Program-made: the position numbers and the translations under genes | The notes under the pieces: model-generated | What the model saw: only the letters and a program-made list of their open reading frames with translations | What the model was told of the DNA's origin: nothing | The model's database searches: none | In this document: positions 19,172 through 31,100 of the stretch, one piece after another | How the letters are laid out: each line of letters begins with the position of its first letter | Position numbering within the stretch: the stretch's first letter is position 1 | Assembly: GCA_038501625.1 (NCBI GenBank) | Contig: JAZAYU010000008.1 | Span: 8,990,938 to 9,054,937, forward strand | Length of the DNA: 64,000 nt | Source of the DNA: Corbicula japonica | Lineage: Eukaryota > Mollusca > Bivalvia > Venerida > Cyrenidae | Direction of reading: 5' to 3'

Positions 19172-20062
19172 TCACCAGGCCTGCAGAGCGCTGTAAAAAT
19201 CATGTTGGTAACCTTTCTTTTTAAATTTACAGATGGTTTTTACAAATAACCGAGAGAAATTAACATTGCCTTTTATCTTCTTAAGTTTGTAAATTAAATC
19301 TCCATAAAACACCGGCTGAGAAATACCTAGTTGCAATAGAGATTTTAAACTGCATCTGTATTTATGAATTAGATCTGGGTATCGGCGATAAAACTTGCAA
19401 AAGGTTTTCCTGAATTTGTGATACCGATAACCCTTTCTGTAATGCACAGATTACGTTCATTGCAATCATTTACATCGTTGCAAGCTCTTGAAAAGCGAAC
19501 AAGCTGTGAAATATAAACCCCGTAAGATGTTGCACGAGGGACATCGCCGTCTAAAAACGGAAAATTTACTATATTAAAATTAAAATTTTCTCTTTTATCA
19601 TATATTTTAGTAGTGAAGTAACCATATTCGATAGACAGATTTAGTTCAAGAAAGTTTGCTTGCTTTTCTGGAGTTCGCTTTATTAAGCTGTAGTTCTTTA
19701 GGATAAATCTTGTTAACCAGTGATGGAAAATAGTTATTATCTATATTTAATAAATCATCAAGGTATCTTGAGGTGTTATTAAAAGCTGTAATAATATCAT
19801 CTTGATGTTCGGTAGAAAGAGATAACATAAAGTCTCTTTCATAACAGTATAAAAACAGATCAGCAACAGGGGGTGCACAATTAGTACCCATTGGAATGGC
19901 AATTACTTGTTTATTAATAGAGGTAGAAAATCTCAAATAAATATTATCCAATAAAAATGTGAGCGCCTGGATAAGGTCTTGACAGGTCCATGAAGAATAC
20001 TTATCACAAGAACCATCTGTAAAGAATGCCCTATGTTCATTACAAGCAATATATGTTTTATT
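19172..20062 (-). pseudogene. RT element P1, catalytic and C-terminal coding part (broken)
   Basis: Contains the fingers/palm block MGTNCAPPVADLFLYCYE followed by the active-site box RYLDDLLNID. A frame change after LNKAN separates it from the C-terminal ISQPVFYGDLIYKLKKIKGN stretch (ends 19172). The YLDD box supplies two of the metal-binding aspartates of reverse transcriptases. The product is not expected to be functional. Confidence 0.7.
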
Positions 20063-20214
20063 TTTAGACTTTCGCGTCTTAACTTAGAAGTCTAGAACAC
20101 GGCGACGCGCAGTTTTTAACTTCCGGTGTATCACTGCGACATCGAGCGTATTCAAGTAAGCGGGGTTTTGTGGTCACCGCGAGAGAAGGCCGAAATGAAA
20201 TGCAGACGCTTTAA

Positions 20215-21381
20215 AGGAGTATGATACAATAGTTTACGCGCATATTTCTGCGCAAGCGCTAATATTACCGACAAATTGTTTCAACAGTTCAGTTTTTCAT
20301 CCAAATCATTAATTGAATGTTACTTTCATGTGAAAATGACTGATGTTAATTTTGATACTCTTGAATTTTTAACCAAACAGAAAATACTTTCATGTCAAAT
20401 GGCTAAGAAAATTGCAGCATCCGGTTTGAATTTGAGTCATATAAAACATATAACTTGCTGTCTCCCGTGGCGGGTTAGATGGATTGTCCGAGCTGTTTGG
20501 TGAGAAATTTGACATAGGCAAACCTAGAGTATAACATCTCTTAAATCTGTTGTTCAGAAATAATTGTATAATTACTTAATGGATCATAAGATTTAGGGAC
20601 TGTTGTATGATTTTCATTCATTATCAGTGTTAGGTCTTTTTCGATATGTATGGAAACTTTGGCAACACTTAGGGCTGCATTTGTGGGAATTGTATGAAAG
20701 AAATGTGGTAACTGTAATGAAATTCTTGATAAATAAATAGTTATTTCTTTCAAAATATGAAATTAGTTTTGATGAGCATGTTATAAAACTATTTATACAT
20801 GTTATGATGGATATTTGTAGAATTGCATTAAAATTAGAGATATTTTTGACTTATGTGACCAACTTTGAAGGAATATAGTAAATATTTAAGCCTGGAAGCC
20901 CATGTTTTTTTTGTATTTGTTTTGTTTAGAAATATATACTGTGTCATTTTATGGAGTTTAAAAAAAATCTGTCCGTTACAAAAATATATATATAGATTTT
21001 TTTCCAGTCAGGGACTGAATTTTCTCCCTTTTTTGTTGGATATTTTGGTCATTTTCAAAGTTTTTTCTTCAAATATACAAAAACATCTCACATAATTCCA
21101 TCCAAAACCATACATACACATAATTCCAAACAAAAAAATGCATAGATATAAGGTGTTCATTAGGAATTCCAGATGTAACAATCATTTAAAAGATATATGT
21201 GCGTTTTCTCAAAATCCCTTCAAAATGGCCGTATAGAGGGGTCTAATAATGAACGATTACTCAAAAACAAGCGTGGAAAGCTATATTTTTCTTTATATCA
21301 TTTTGTTTGTGAAGGAATTTTCTTTAATTGTGCACAGTTTTAAAAAATTCTTTCCGTTATAACTTATTGTGATATACTCCT
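20215..21381. mobile_element. TTAA-flanked element with inverted termini (piggyBac-like target), nested
   Basis: Termini AGGAGTATGATACAATAG and, inverted at the right end, AGGAGTATATCACAATAAG are each bordered by TTAA (20211-20214; 21382-21385). The TTAA duplication is the hallmark of piggyBac-type insertion; assignment rests on that alone. It contains a short open frame at 20276-20503 (plus) with MTDVNFDTLEFLTKQKIL and GLNLSHIKH, which looks like a remnant of a larger protein I cannot identify. Confidence 0.62.
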
Positions 21382-22109
21382 TTAAGCACATTCAAGCACA
21401 CAATTCTACGAAAGAATAGTGATCTATAGTACGTGTCCGTGTAATTTTGTAGCGTCCATGCCAAAAACTCCATCAAACAAATGTTGAGTGAAATCACGTT
21501 CAGCTACGTTAGTGAACAAACAGCTAATTATGCATGAGTAGTTTAGTTACGCCTAACAAGTTCCATAGTTGTGCGGCGTCAGAAAGTAGTGCATATTAAG
21601 AAAGTAAATTTATTACGAACGATGACGAACATTTGTACAGACAGTGCGACAAAGAAAAGAAGAAAACAATATTATGTTGTTGTTCAAACAAAAATTAAGG
21701 GATATTAAAAATCCAATTATAAAGAAATCAGTCACGTGATCAGTGACTAAACTGTATTCAGGTCAGCGAGAAACACGTCTCTTTTTATCAGGATGTTGTT
21801 TTGTTTTAGACAGTTAACAGTTTAGCAATCTCTTATTACTCTCTTAATTGAATTCGTTTTATCTCTAACCAGGAAATAACGGTTGTGCTTATCTTAACAT
21901 TGGCCAATGCCTGTTAAATGCTGGCAATTACTCATCGGAGATGTAACATGATACTATGAATGAACATTCTCTACAAAGTTTAAGTAGCACCGCCTACTAA
22001 TTAATATTAATAGCTTATGTCTCATTGATACTAGAAGTATACTCTACAGGATTTAGTATTGTTTAGCCAACTTATACACTACATAACATTTGCATTTACA
22101 ATAGTAGAC

Positions 22110-22300
22110 AGGGGCGGATCCAGGATTTCAGCAAGGGGGGTTCAACTCAGCGAGTTATTTTTTAACAATGTTAATTTTAACTAAGCTAGAAAATCAGTCC
22201 GTTTATGAGGCCCAAATTAATTTGTAAGAGGCCTAACTTATCATGGGGGGTCCGGGAAAATTTGAAAATCTATATGCCAAATCCCGCATTCTGGGGTATT
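22110..22300 (+). repeat. Degenerate interspersed repeat starting GGGGCGGATCCAGGATTT
   Basis: The GGGGCGGATCCAGGATTT start with a following G-rich tract resembles the end of a dispersed DNA-transposon family I recall from many invertebrate genomes. Only one end is recognised here, so this is tentative. Confidence 0.35.
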
Positions 22301-22449
22301 TTGTGGGGATTTTATAGCAGATGTTTGACTACTCTTTCATACTGGCCGTGAGCAAGTATTTAAGTTGACGTGCAGTTTCTATCGTGTGCACATATTAAAC
22401 GATGTTAGCCAGAGTTGACATTCTGCTGCGGCGCGAAAGTCTTTCAATG

Positions 22450-23330
22450 CTTTCAGCGCTTTGATCTCTAGCAAAAGTTTTTTTCAACGAGACTGGTTAG
22501 CTTGTCTCTTATCAAATTATGAGGGAGAGAAGTATATAGAGTTGAAAAATTATAAGTAGACAAACAGAACGCCTGAAAATTATTTGATTTAAGATTCTTC
22601 AAAACGTCATTTCATTTTTTTATAGACCAAAATAAATTTTTCTCGTGGTTTCAATTTTTTTTCGCAATACCTAATTACATGTTCTTTTGTAGCTGTAAGA
22701 CAAGATGTTAAGAGCACGGATATTTTTGTTGTAGTACAAGAACAAGAGTTTGCAATAAATCTTGTTTTGTACGGGTTTTTTTTGCATTTTAGGCAACCAA
22801 TACATAGTAGGTACTTTGTCTTGTTTCGGCTCAACACTGATTCTGAATTTTGTAATTTGTAGAGTGTGTGCATTAACAATATCACTCTCAGATGAAGAGG
22901 TCAGTGTATAAGCATTAGTGCTATAAAGCTCTTCAGTTTGAACATTAATATAGTGTATACGTCACACTATAACTACATTATTTGCAGCCTTATCAGCAGG
23001 TGTTAAAACAAATCTGTTGTGAAAATCTTGAATACCCTTTTTCAAATGACGAACGTTAAAACGAAGTCGAGGTGGTAATAAAGCTATGTTTCTTTTAAAG
23101 AAGGATATACGAGTGTCAATTATTTGAATATTTGTTTTTTCCAGTTTGAAAGAGCATTAGGCTCAGCAAGTTCTCGTTTACACCATTTATTGCAAAAATA
23201 GTTTAAAGACTCAGCAATTTCCGCGCGACAGGTATTAAAGTCGATGTCTGATGGAATGCTATATTTCGGACCTTTTGAAATTAAATTGCGTATTCTAGAG
23301 TCTTTGATAACATTTAGATCCCCTGTTACG
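22450..23330 (-). pseudogene. RT element P1, N-terminal coding part (broken)
   Basis: Encodes fragments in order: CRAEIAESLNYFCNKW, LLPPRLRFNVRHLKKGIQDF, PADKAANNVVIV, NPYKTRFIANSCSCTTTKIS and YNFSTLYTSLPHNLI. Stops occur between blocks. These belong upstream of the YLDD box in the same element, which shows the two halves were once joined. Confidence 0.66.
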
Positions 23331-23429
23331 ATGTGACCGGCAGGTTGATAGCAAAATTTTGAATCGGAACAGTCTCATGATATAGGTGTATTCTCAACAA
23401 TCTGTAAATCCGAGGTAATTTTGTTGTAA

Positions 23430-23815
23430 TTGAAAATTGTGAAATCCGAAAACCGAAAGTAGAAACCCGGAAGTAAGTTTTCTTTGAATTTCTTGAAAAC
23501 CCAAACATTATTTTGACAAATTGGCACTAAACATTGTAGACCAGCATATACTTATTTCAGGTACGAGTTGCTTTAGTATATTGTCCATGAATTTCAGAGT
23601 TCTCACGCAAACGGTTTTTCTTTTGTTTTAGTATGTGCTTGGTAATTAGAACATGAATTAGACTAAATTGAGCTTGCAAACATTAACTACATTCTTAGCT
23701 AAATACATTTCTTTACTAAAATCCAGGTGGCAATAACCTTTTTCCCCAAAATTCAGTTTTGAAATTTTAGCCAGTTTTCGCCATTTGCAATGTTTACGAC
23801 CCCTTAAGAAAGCGG
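23430..23815. repeat. Dispersed repeat related to the 55463-55766 foldback
   Basis: Shares GGCACTAAACATTGTAGACC, AGTATGTGCTTGGTAATTAGA and GCCAGTTTTCGCCATTTGCA with 55255-55580 on the opposite strand. Here only one arm plus the flanking body is present. Confidence 0.7.
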
Positions 23816-24289
23816 TCCTGAGAGAATTGCGAACAAAAATAAAAAAATACCTCCGAAATCAGGGCTCCTAGGAAGCCTAGGACTCCAGCATGTCTATTCG
23901 TTACATGGCTATGCTCCAGCCCAAAAATCATCAACTGTTGTCTGGTTTTTGAAGTTGAAAAATGTCAATATTTTACCACACCCTTCATACAGCTCAGACC
24001 AGGCCCCGATTTTTCCTCTTTCCGAAATTCCAAAACACCTGGTAAGAGATATAGGACTTCTGCACTGGGATCTGCAGTTAACCAGTTTTTGATTGGTGTA
24101 ACCAAAAAGGACTATATCGTATATCTTATAATTTTTACGTATTTTGAGAATCACTATTGAAGAAAACTCGTTCAATGTATTTCTTTACACACCTAAGGAG
24201 CAGGTTTGAACCGTTTTATATTTTTCATATATTTGTTATTGTTATAGATTATTTAGAAGTTAAGCTATTTAAAATTTATCAAGGTTTTA

Positions 24290-24760
24290 TTTTACATGTT
24301 ATGCGCCAGTTCACTTATGTGATACTCAAGAAGATGAACTCTACCTTAGTTCAGAAGGTGTAGATCTTGGTTTTCTGAAATTGATTTTGCTTCTTTATGC
24401 AGACGATATTGTAAACTTTGCTAAGTTTCCCGAAGAACTGCAAGAGCAAATAAAATATTTGAGAATATTACTGTAAAAGATGGAAACTACAGGTAAACAA
24501 ACAAAAATAAAGTAATGATTTTTTGAAATGGGAGAAATATCACCAAATTTATTATTTCATTATGATTATTCAGTGCTAGAAATCGTAAACAAATTTTGTT
24601 ATCTTGGAGTGGTACTTACTTCAGGTGGATCCTTTAGTGTAGCGCAAAAAATTGACAGGACAAGCCACAAAGCCAAGTTTAATGACATTGGTGTTAAACC
24701 CATTAAAGAGCATTTTAACAAACTAGTAAACTTTTCTAGTGAAATGTAGGGGTTTAGTAA
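24290..24760 (+). pseudogene. LINE reverse-transcriptase fragment
   Basis: In one frame it reads DELYLSSEGVDLGF, then LILLLYADDIVNFAKFPEEL; in a shifted frame EIVNKFCYLGVVLTSGGSF. YADDIV is the RT active-site box and the CYLGV..TSGGSF block is typical of LINE RTs just after it. Frameshifts make it non-functional. It is followed directly by the P2 fragment. Confidence 0.68.
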
Positions 24761-24939
24761 AGCCAAAGTTCAAACAAAATGTAGGACATACAGGATAATT
24801 TTTTAGAAATGTTAAAGTTACACATAAGACATTCATTTATCCAAACTGAGAAGCTAGCCTGACAAAGTATAAAAGGGGAAAATTTTATGTACATCTCATG
24901 TCATTTGATTTAAACAATATTTGAATATTTTAAATGTTA

Positions 24940-25488
24940 AAAAGTGAGAGGTTACCAACATGATATTCGATTAACCCATCTATGGTTGATCATTATTCTT
25001 ACTTCTTTGGTTGCACGACTGGGTTTAAGGGTCATGAATGTTGACGGGGAAATCTTTTATAAGAACCTAGAAGAAGCTTGATTTGTTTCTGTTATCCCTT
25101 TCATCGTGTTCTTGCTGATTAAACCCTAGGTACTCTGGTCACGGTAAAATTATTGAGTACCCGCCCTTTGCCATTAGCTTCTTATGTTTTATATGTTATT
25201 GTGCTTTTCGATGCAACACTGTTAAGCGGATGGGTAGGTTGGAGTTATTTCAGCAAGACAATTTGTACTTGTTTGATATGAGAACCTGTAGGTGGGACAT
25301 TGTTTTGCCACTGACCATTCCAAGGCGTTAATCCCAATGGTTCTCTTTTTCGTTTATTGTTTGTGGTGTCTTATTTGAATTTGACATACTAATAAAATCA
25401 TGCTTTCTTTTCCTCTCTTTATTTCGCTGCTTGGGGTGGCTGTGTTTTGTGAGAGTGGCGATTCCTGATATGCATATTTCACTTTTTT
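24940..25488 (+). mobile_element. 3' fragment of the RT element (copy P2)
   Basis: Starts at GTTACCAACATGATATT, which matches the end of the ORF in P1 and P5, and runs through the shared tail to GATTCCTGATATGCATAT. No RT coding part remains. Confidence 0.65.
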
Positions 25489-25489
25489 A

Positions 25490-26675
25490 GATGGCTTTGA
25501 CTCGACTTAGAACATGGAGCCACAGACTTGAAGCTGAAACAGGTAGGTGGCAAAAGCCCAACCCAATTTCATATAATGAAGGTTATGTAATAGCTGCCAC
25601 GTCTTAGGCGACGAGTTCCATTTCATATTCAAAAGCAAAACCTTGGAATAATACATAAATTATATGACACCATATTGTTATAATTGCAAACACATGTTTA
25701 AACTTGTTGAACTTGTGTGTTCAGAAAATGAAAAATGTGAAAAATATAAGTGTTATGTATTGAAATTAAGAAAAATACGATGCTGATGTAGTTGGTGAAA
25801 GTCCCAGATCGTACATTTATATAAAAAACGATGTCTAAATTGATGTAAAAATGCAAAAACTATTTAAAATGTATGTCTGTACATTAAATGTTACGAAAAA
25901 TAATATCTTTTTTATGTACATTTATGAGCATTTTGTAATGTGAGGTGTTATTTTCCATGGTTAAAATGTTACAATCTCCTGTGGATAACCAAAAAAAATT
26001 CTTTTGATTTACTTTATTTCGCTGGGGTGGAGGTTAAATTAAAAACAAATAACAAAGAATAATAAAATAAATTGAAACAAAAAGACAAAATAGAACTTTC
26101 CGCCATTAGCCGATTGTGAAGGATATAAAAAGAAAAGTATCCATTTTAATCAGAGATCATAAATGACATATTTCAAAAAAAAGGTTTCTTCTTATTCACT
26201 GGTGAAAAACGCGGGTAATGAAGATCAAGTATGCAAGCTCTCTAGCAATACTTTTTACCATATATCATGTTCTAGAAATTCTAGAATACTATCAGGTTTG
26301 GCAAAAGGGAGTTATTGGAAACAAAAACATTCAATGTCTTTATATGTGTCCGCGGATGGTGTTTTACGTCAAAACAAAATTTGTGACAAACAATCTGATT
26401 CATTGCTGCTCAACCTATCATAATTAGGGATTTCTATGAGTCAAAATGTGGCAACATGACGAGTAAAGCCCCCTCTCCTTATGTGTTGGAAGCTATATCC
26501 GTCGCAGTCATGATTCCCGGGAGCTTTATAACGCGTAAGTGCATTATTCGGCCCCTGGTTCACTTTCTTCTCATATCAGCAGACCGCCGTTATCGCCACA
26601 AACAGTGTCCCTTCTCCACCAAATATCACATATTTACCTATCTTTATTTGATGTTTAGGTGTTTGGGTTGATAAA
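25490..26675. other. Non-coding stretch
   Basis: Between RT fragment P2 and an R1 copy. Short open frames only, none with a recognisable motif. Confidence 0.45.
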
Positions 26676-26679
26676 AAAA

Positions 26680-27030
26680 TGAACTTTGAAAGCCACCGAA
26701 CACGACAAATATGAAAATATTGCAAGCTCGGTTTGATTGAGCCTGATCATGGACAGTAATGAAAATGCAGATTAATGCCCATTACCCCCTCGCTTAATTA
26801 AGCGCAACTCAATATTAACACCAATAAACAGTACAATTTTGATCCATTCCAAACGATGAAATGCATATGACGGTAAACATGGAACCAAGCGGTATTTTCA
26901 GATTAATACCATTCCATGTTCAGCGGCGTATGGCCCCCCAGATAAAAGAATGGATTTGTCCTAAACGAAAAAGACAATGGGCGGAACAAAACAGAATGGA
27001 ATTTGGACAGGGGATCTGAGAATATAAATT
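26680..27030 (+). repeat. Repeat R1 copy, longer form
   Basis: About 350 bases shared with 27328-27675, including GAAAGCCACCGAACACGACA, a hairpin near ATTAATACCATTCCATG, and ATGGGCGGAAC. The two copies lie in direct orientation about 650 bases apart. Confidence 0.7.
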
Positions 27031-27327
27031 CTGCATATCACAGACAATGCTAAACGAGAGCATTTAAAAGCAGGAAATATATTCTTTAGTTGATCAAACA
27101 AAATCCAAAACTACAGCGGCTGGGATATTGAAACCATCCATCTCTAAATTGGCCAAAATATCAAACAAAAAATTTTTTAAAGTACTATTTACATAGTACT
27201 TAAGTATCGTGCTCAACGACCTTCAAAGGACGTTACTGATAACAGCACTGATTGAATGTACGTGTAGACGTTTTACAGACGCCACAGAGCACAAACAACA
27301 CTACTGTGATATTAGAATAGATGAAAA

Positions 27328-27675
27328 TGGAACTTTGAAAGCCACCGAACACGACAAATATGAAAATATTACAGACTGATTGAGCCTGTTCATGGACAGT
27401 AATGAAAATGAATATTACTGCCACGCTGCCTAGCACCGGGTTGAATGCAACTCAATATTTACACCAATAAAGAGTACAATTTTGATCATCCCAAACGATG
27501 GAATGCATATGACGATGAACATGGAATTTTCAATGCGGTATTTTCAGATTAATACCATTCCATGTTCAGCAGCGTATGGTCCCCAGATAAATGAATGGGT
27601 TTTCCCTAAACGAAAAACCAATGGGCGGAACCTAACAGAATGGAATTTTTGATACGGGATCTGAGAATGTAAATC
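27328..27675 (+). repeat. Repeat R1 copy, longer form
   Basis: Same family as 26680-27030. Lies just downstream of the gene 2 poly(A) region. No open frame, no clear terminal repeats. Confidence 0.7.
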
Positions 27676-27940
27676 GTATTTTACATACAATAAAGAATCG
27701 TGTTTTACACACAATTCGTTTTTAATAAATTAACATTTTAAAATGAGGTTTATTAACTTAATATAGTTAGTTAACGAAAATAGATTAGCTATTCAAAATA
27801 AATTAACAAAAATATCCACCCCTGTTCGCCTTTTTCTGCTAGCAATCCTTAAAATAGATGAAACTGGAACTTAAAGTATTTTTGAAAGTAGTTTCCGTTT
27901 GAATTTTTGGTAAAAAATTGTTTCCTTGTTAATTACCTTT

Positions 27941-27946
27941 TTTATT
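27941..27946 (-). promoter_or_regulatory. Candidate poly(A) signal of gene 2
   Basis: AATAAA on the minus strand about 140 bases downstream of the gene 2 stop. It is the nearest canonical hexamer; use is inferred from position only. Confidence 0.4.
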
Positions 27947-28084
27947 AATTAAGGTAATAGTTTGCACCTAAAATTCGCTAAGTTCATTTTGTTCAGATTG
28001 TTCTTATAATATTTGTTTGCTTGTGCACGTCATTCACACAATAAAAGGTGCATTTATCATTACTTTCAAACAAAAAAATAAGTT

Positions 28085-28183
28085 TTAACTGTGCGCGCTG
28101 GCCGATAGAGCTGCTTGTAGGAAGTGCATTTTTTCTGTAAGAGTAATATCTTCGTCCAAAGAAGCTGCCTTAAAGCTTTGATC
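28085..28183 (-). CDS. Gene 2 terminal coding exon 14
   Basis: 99 bases after a TTCCAG acceptor, phase 0, encoding DQSFKAASLDEDITLTEKMH and FLQAALSASAHS, then TAA. It completes the open frame of exon 13. Too short to stand alone, it is supported by its splice site, phase and stop. Confidence 0.75.
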   Translation of the reverse strand, partial: DQSFKAASLDEDITLTEKMHFLQAALSASAHS

Positions 28184-31100
28184 CTGGAATTTTATAAAAT
28201 TAAAAGTAACATCAAGTTCAATAATTTACATAACATGCATTTTTTTCATTTTGAACAATTTTTTTATCCAAACTTAGGTTTCACTTGAAAACAACTTATT
28301 GTGAACTTGCTTAAACTCTCAAATGCCTGCACCAGGTGCCAAAATGATCAATTGGAAATGTTTTCGAGTTAGGTGGAATGCATCTAATTTCCAAAGTTTA
28401 AAAAAAAGGAAAATAGGTAAAATCCTCAGGTTGCCGACGTTTTCCGTTCAATTCAAGTCAAAACAAAACAACAGACAATTCAAACGATTCTGATTGTGTT
28501 TGGCAACTTAACCAGTCAAGTTGAGTTTGACAATGTAATGCTGTAAAGCTAGGACTAAGAATTTAAAAGGAGTCCGACAAAGAATTTTTTCGCTATCTGT
28601 TTGATTACATGCCGCCTAAAATTATGTTTTATTAATAACGTCATATCCTACCTGGCCGTTGATAGAAACTTTAATCTGGAAATTTCCTGTTGCGACATCA
28701 TTTATCAAAGAGTTCCAAGCATCTGCCAGTTTCATATTTAGGCCTTGAGACTGTGCTGTTCCTTAAATTAACAATTTATGTAATTTTTAGATAACATATT
28801 ATTATACAAGCGCACACATTTTGTTTAAGTTTAATGTACATCTGTTTTATATAAACATTAATTTACAAATGTATATTTTTGCTTAAAGAAAAAAAAATAT
28901 GAATATGAATGTTTATGTTTATAAGCATACAGAAACAATACTGTTTATCAGTTCATATTGGATATAGAAAATATGCATAGAAATATTTTAAATGTTTATC
29001 TATACATACAGAAATATAGAAACATTTGGGTTTATCTTTTCTTATAGAAGCATTAAAGTTTAAAACAAGAAATATTAAGATTCATAGCAACGGTTGTTTC
29101 GTGCATTCATTTTAACCGACATGCAATAATCGCTGGAAATACTACATACCTAACGGGTTTGGTACTTCTAGCAACGTGGCAACAAAGAAGAGACTACTGG
29201 TTCCGACGTAAAAGTGAGTATTCTGAATACGTAGATGTGACACGTGAGCCACGTGAGAAATTCTGTCGGTTATCGAGGAAATAAACTGGTCCTGGTACTT
29301 AAGTAAATCCTTGTTCCAAACGCCTGGAAAATAAAAGGTAAATAGAAATCCGGTAATTTCAATAGTTAAGTTTAATCACTGGACAGTTTGTCAGTCATCG
29401 AGGACCACTAAAACATGTACACCCGTCAATTACATGTAACTGTGTTCAAAATTGCAGTGTATTGTTTATTCGATTTTTTGACAGAGTTTAAAAGAATACG
29501 ACACCTTCTTTATATTCCTGATGGCCTGAAATATTTTTAAGAAATAAAGATACCTAAGGTTTGATGCTCTACTGTCAGGTGCAAACAAGAGGACATAATG
29601 GTCCTTTATTGCAGTAAATGACATAAAATAGAACAAAACGAAAAACATGAGGTGGATAATTTACTTAAATTAAGTTTTAAATTAATAGAACAAGCACTTT
29701 CATAGATATAATAAACTTTAAATTTCATATTAAAGTCATTTGAAAGGGCCATAATTCAAAAATAGTCAAACACACGTTATCATTCTTGTTCTTACAAATG
29801 ACATTGTTCATTTAACTGATATATTCCAATAATAAAGTTAATAAGACAAGTACTTTGAAAGTTATAAACATTAAATTTCATGCTAAAGTCAATTGAAAGG
29901 GACATCACTAAATTGGTCAAATAGGAGTTACCATTCTTGTTGACACGGAAGACATTGTTCACGTTGCAATTCATAGTAGCACTGTTTGTGCAGAGTGGCA
30001 TTAAAATCAGACTCACATTACATCAAAAAAATCGGTGACCGGTGTATTATAATGCAGATTACTGTATCAAGGTTATCCGCGCAAACTGTTTTGCGGGGGC
30101 GGGGGGGGGGGGTACTAATACCAGTACTTTCGAAGTTATAAGAAACGTTAAGTTTCGTATTAAAGTTTGTGACTATTGGACAAAACGAAGAAAACTTGAT
30201 AATCACAATGGCGGTCGCTCTTAACAAGTTACCTGGAAAGCCAATAATAAAAGAAGTTGAGGTAAAGTTGCCAAAGCAACCTGCTAACGAGAATTTGTCG
30301 TGTGATGGCTCTTCGGAATTAAATTCGTAGAAATTGTATGTTGCAGCATAACCAATCTGAAAATAACAAATAAATCTAGAAAATTGCCGTACGACGTTGC
30401 AGTTACTACTGACGGAGGTGTTTTCTAAACTTGCATCTTTTCAATATTCTCCGTTGATTATATTAAGAAATGGTTTACCATTTTAGTGTTGCGTACAACG
30501 TCCATGTATAAAGTCCAAGCGATGTCCCCGATTGTCACGCTCTTTCGATTACAAATCTGTCAAGTCTAAACATCGGCGTCAATCGATTGTGCCTTATCTT
30601 GTCAATCATTAAACACTGACCTATCTTTTAAGTCAGTTAAGTTAGAGTTTTTAGCTCTGCGTGTTTTACTTTCTAATTGATTTTTAGTTTTAGATTGAGT
30701 GAAGTTTTGCATTAATGTTATGTCTCCTCCGGCGTTCCGTTGCCTCGATGAAAGACATTTATTGCTATAACCGATAAGAAATAAGCTCAAAATAAACCGT
30801 AACCGAATAGTTACAAACAATTATTTATAACCCACATGGGGTTCTGTTGTATATTTTGACTAACGAAAAACGCAAAGAGAAATAAAGCCTAATTTATTTT
30901 TTATATTTCTCTGATCATTTCGGTTTTACTGATACCTCTTACTTTGACGTATTTGAACTTTTTAAACGACTTCTCTCCGCCCCACCAGTGGCAAAATTGG
31001 TTGCCACAGACGGTAACCCCTCAGGTTCTCATTTACGTTAGTTGTGTGTGGGTTTTAATGGATCGTTTTATAAGGCCATGCTTTCTTTTCCTCTTTAGTT

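Larger units (their letters stand above)
20066..22442. mobile_element. 2.4-kb insertion with 11-bp terminal inverted repeats, inside P1
   Basis: AGACTTTCGCG at 20066-20076 is matched by its reverse complement at 22432-22442, exactly at the two edges where the RT reading frame breaks off. No target duplication is obvious and no transposase is recognised inside, so the class is unknown. It carries a further TTAA-flanked element (20215-21381). Confidence 0.5.
18598..23330 (-). mobile_element. Retroelement P1 (reverse transcriptase), split by a nested insertion
   Basis: Reading on the minus strand, 23320-22450 encodes the N-terminal part of an RT polyprotein (PADKAANNVVIV, KTRFIANSCSCTTTKISVL, YNFSTLYTSLPH) and 20060-19172 the C-terminal part (MGTNCAPPVADLFLYCYE, RYLDDLLNID, GYRYHKFRKTFCKFYRRYPD). 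A 2.4-kb segment separates the halves. The 3' tail ends near 18598 with a GATATGCATAT motif. Several stops and frameshifts show it is dead. The FSTLYT, MGTNCAP and YLDD motifs are reverse-transcriptase motifs; a Penelope-like affiliation is my best guess, not proven. A related copy is at 52640-54245. Confidence 0.72.
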
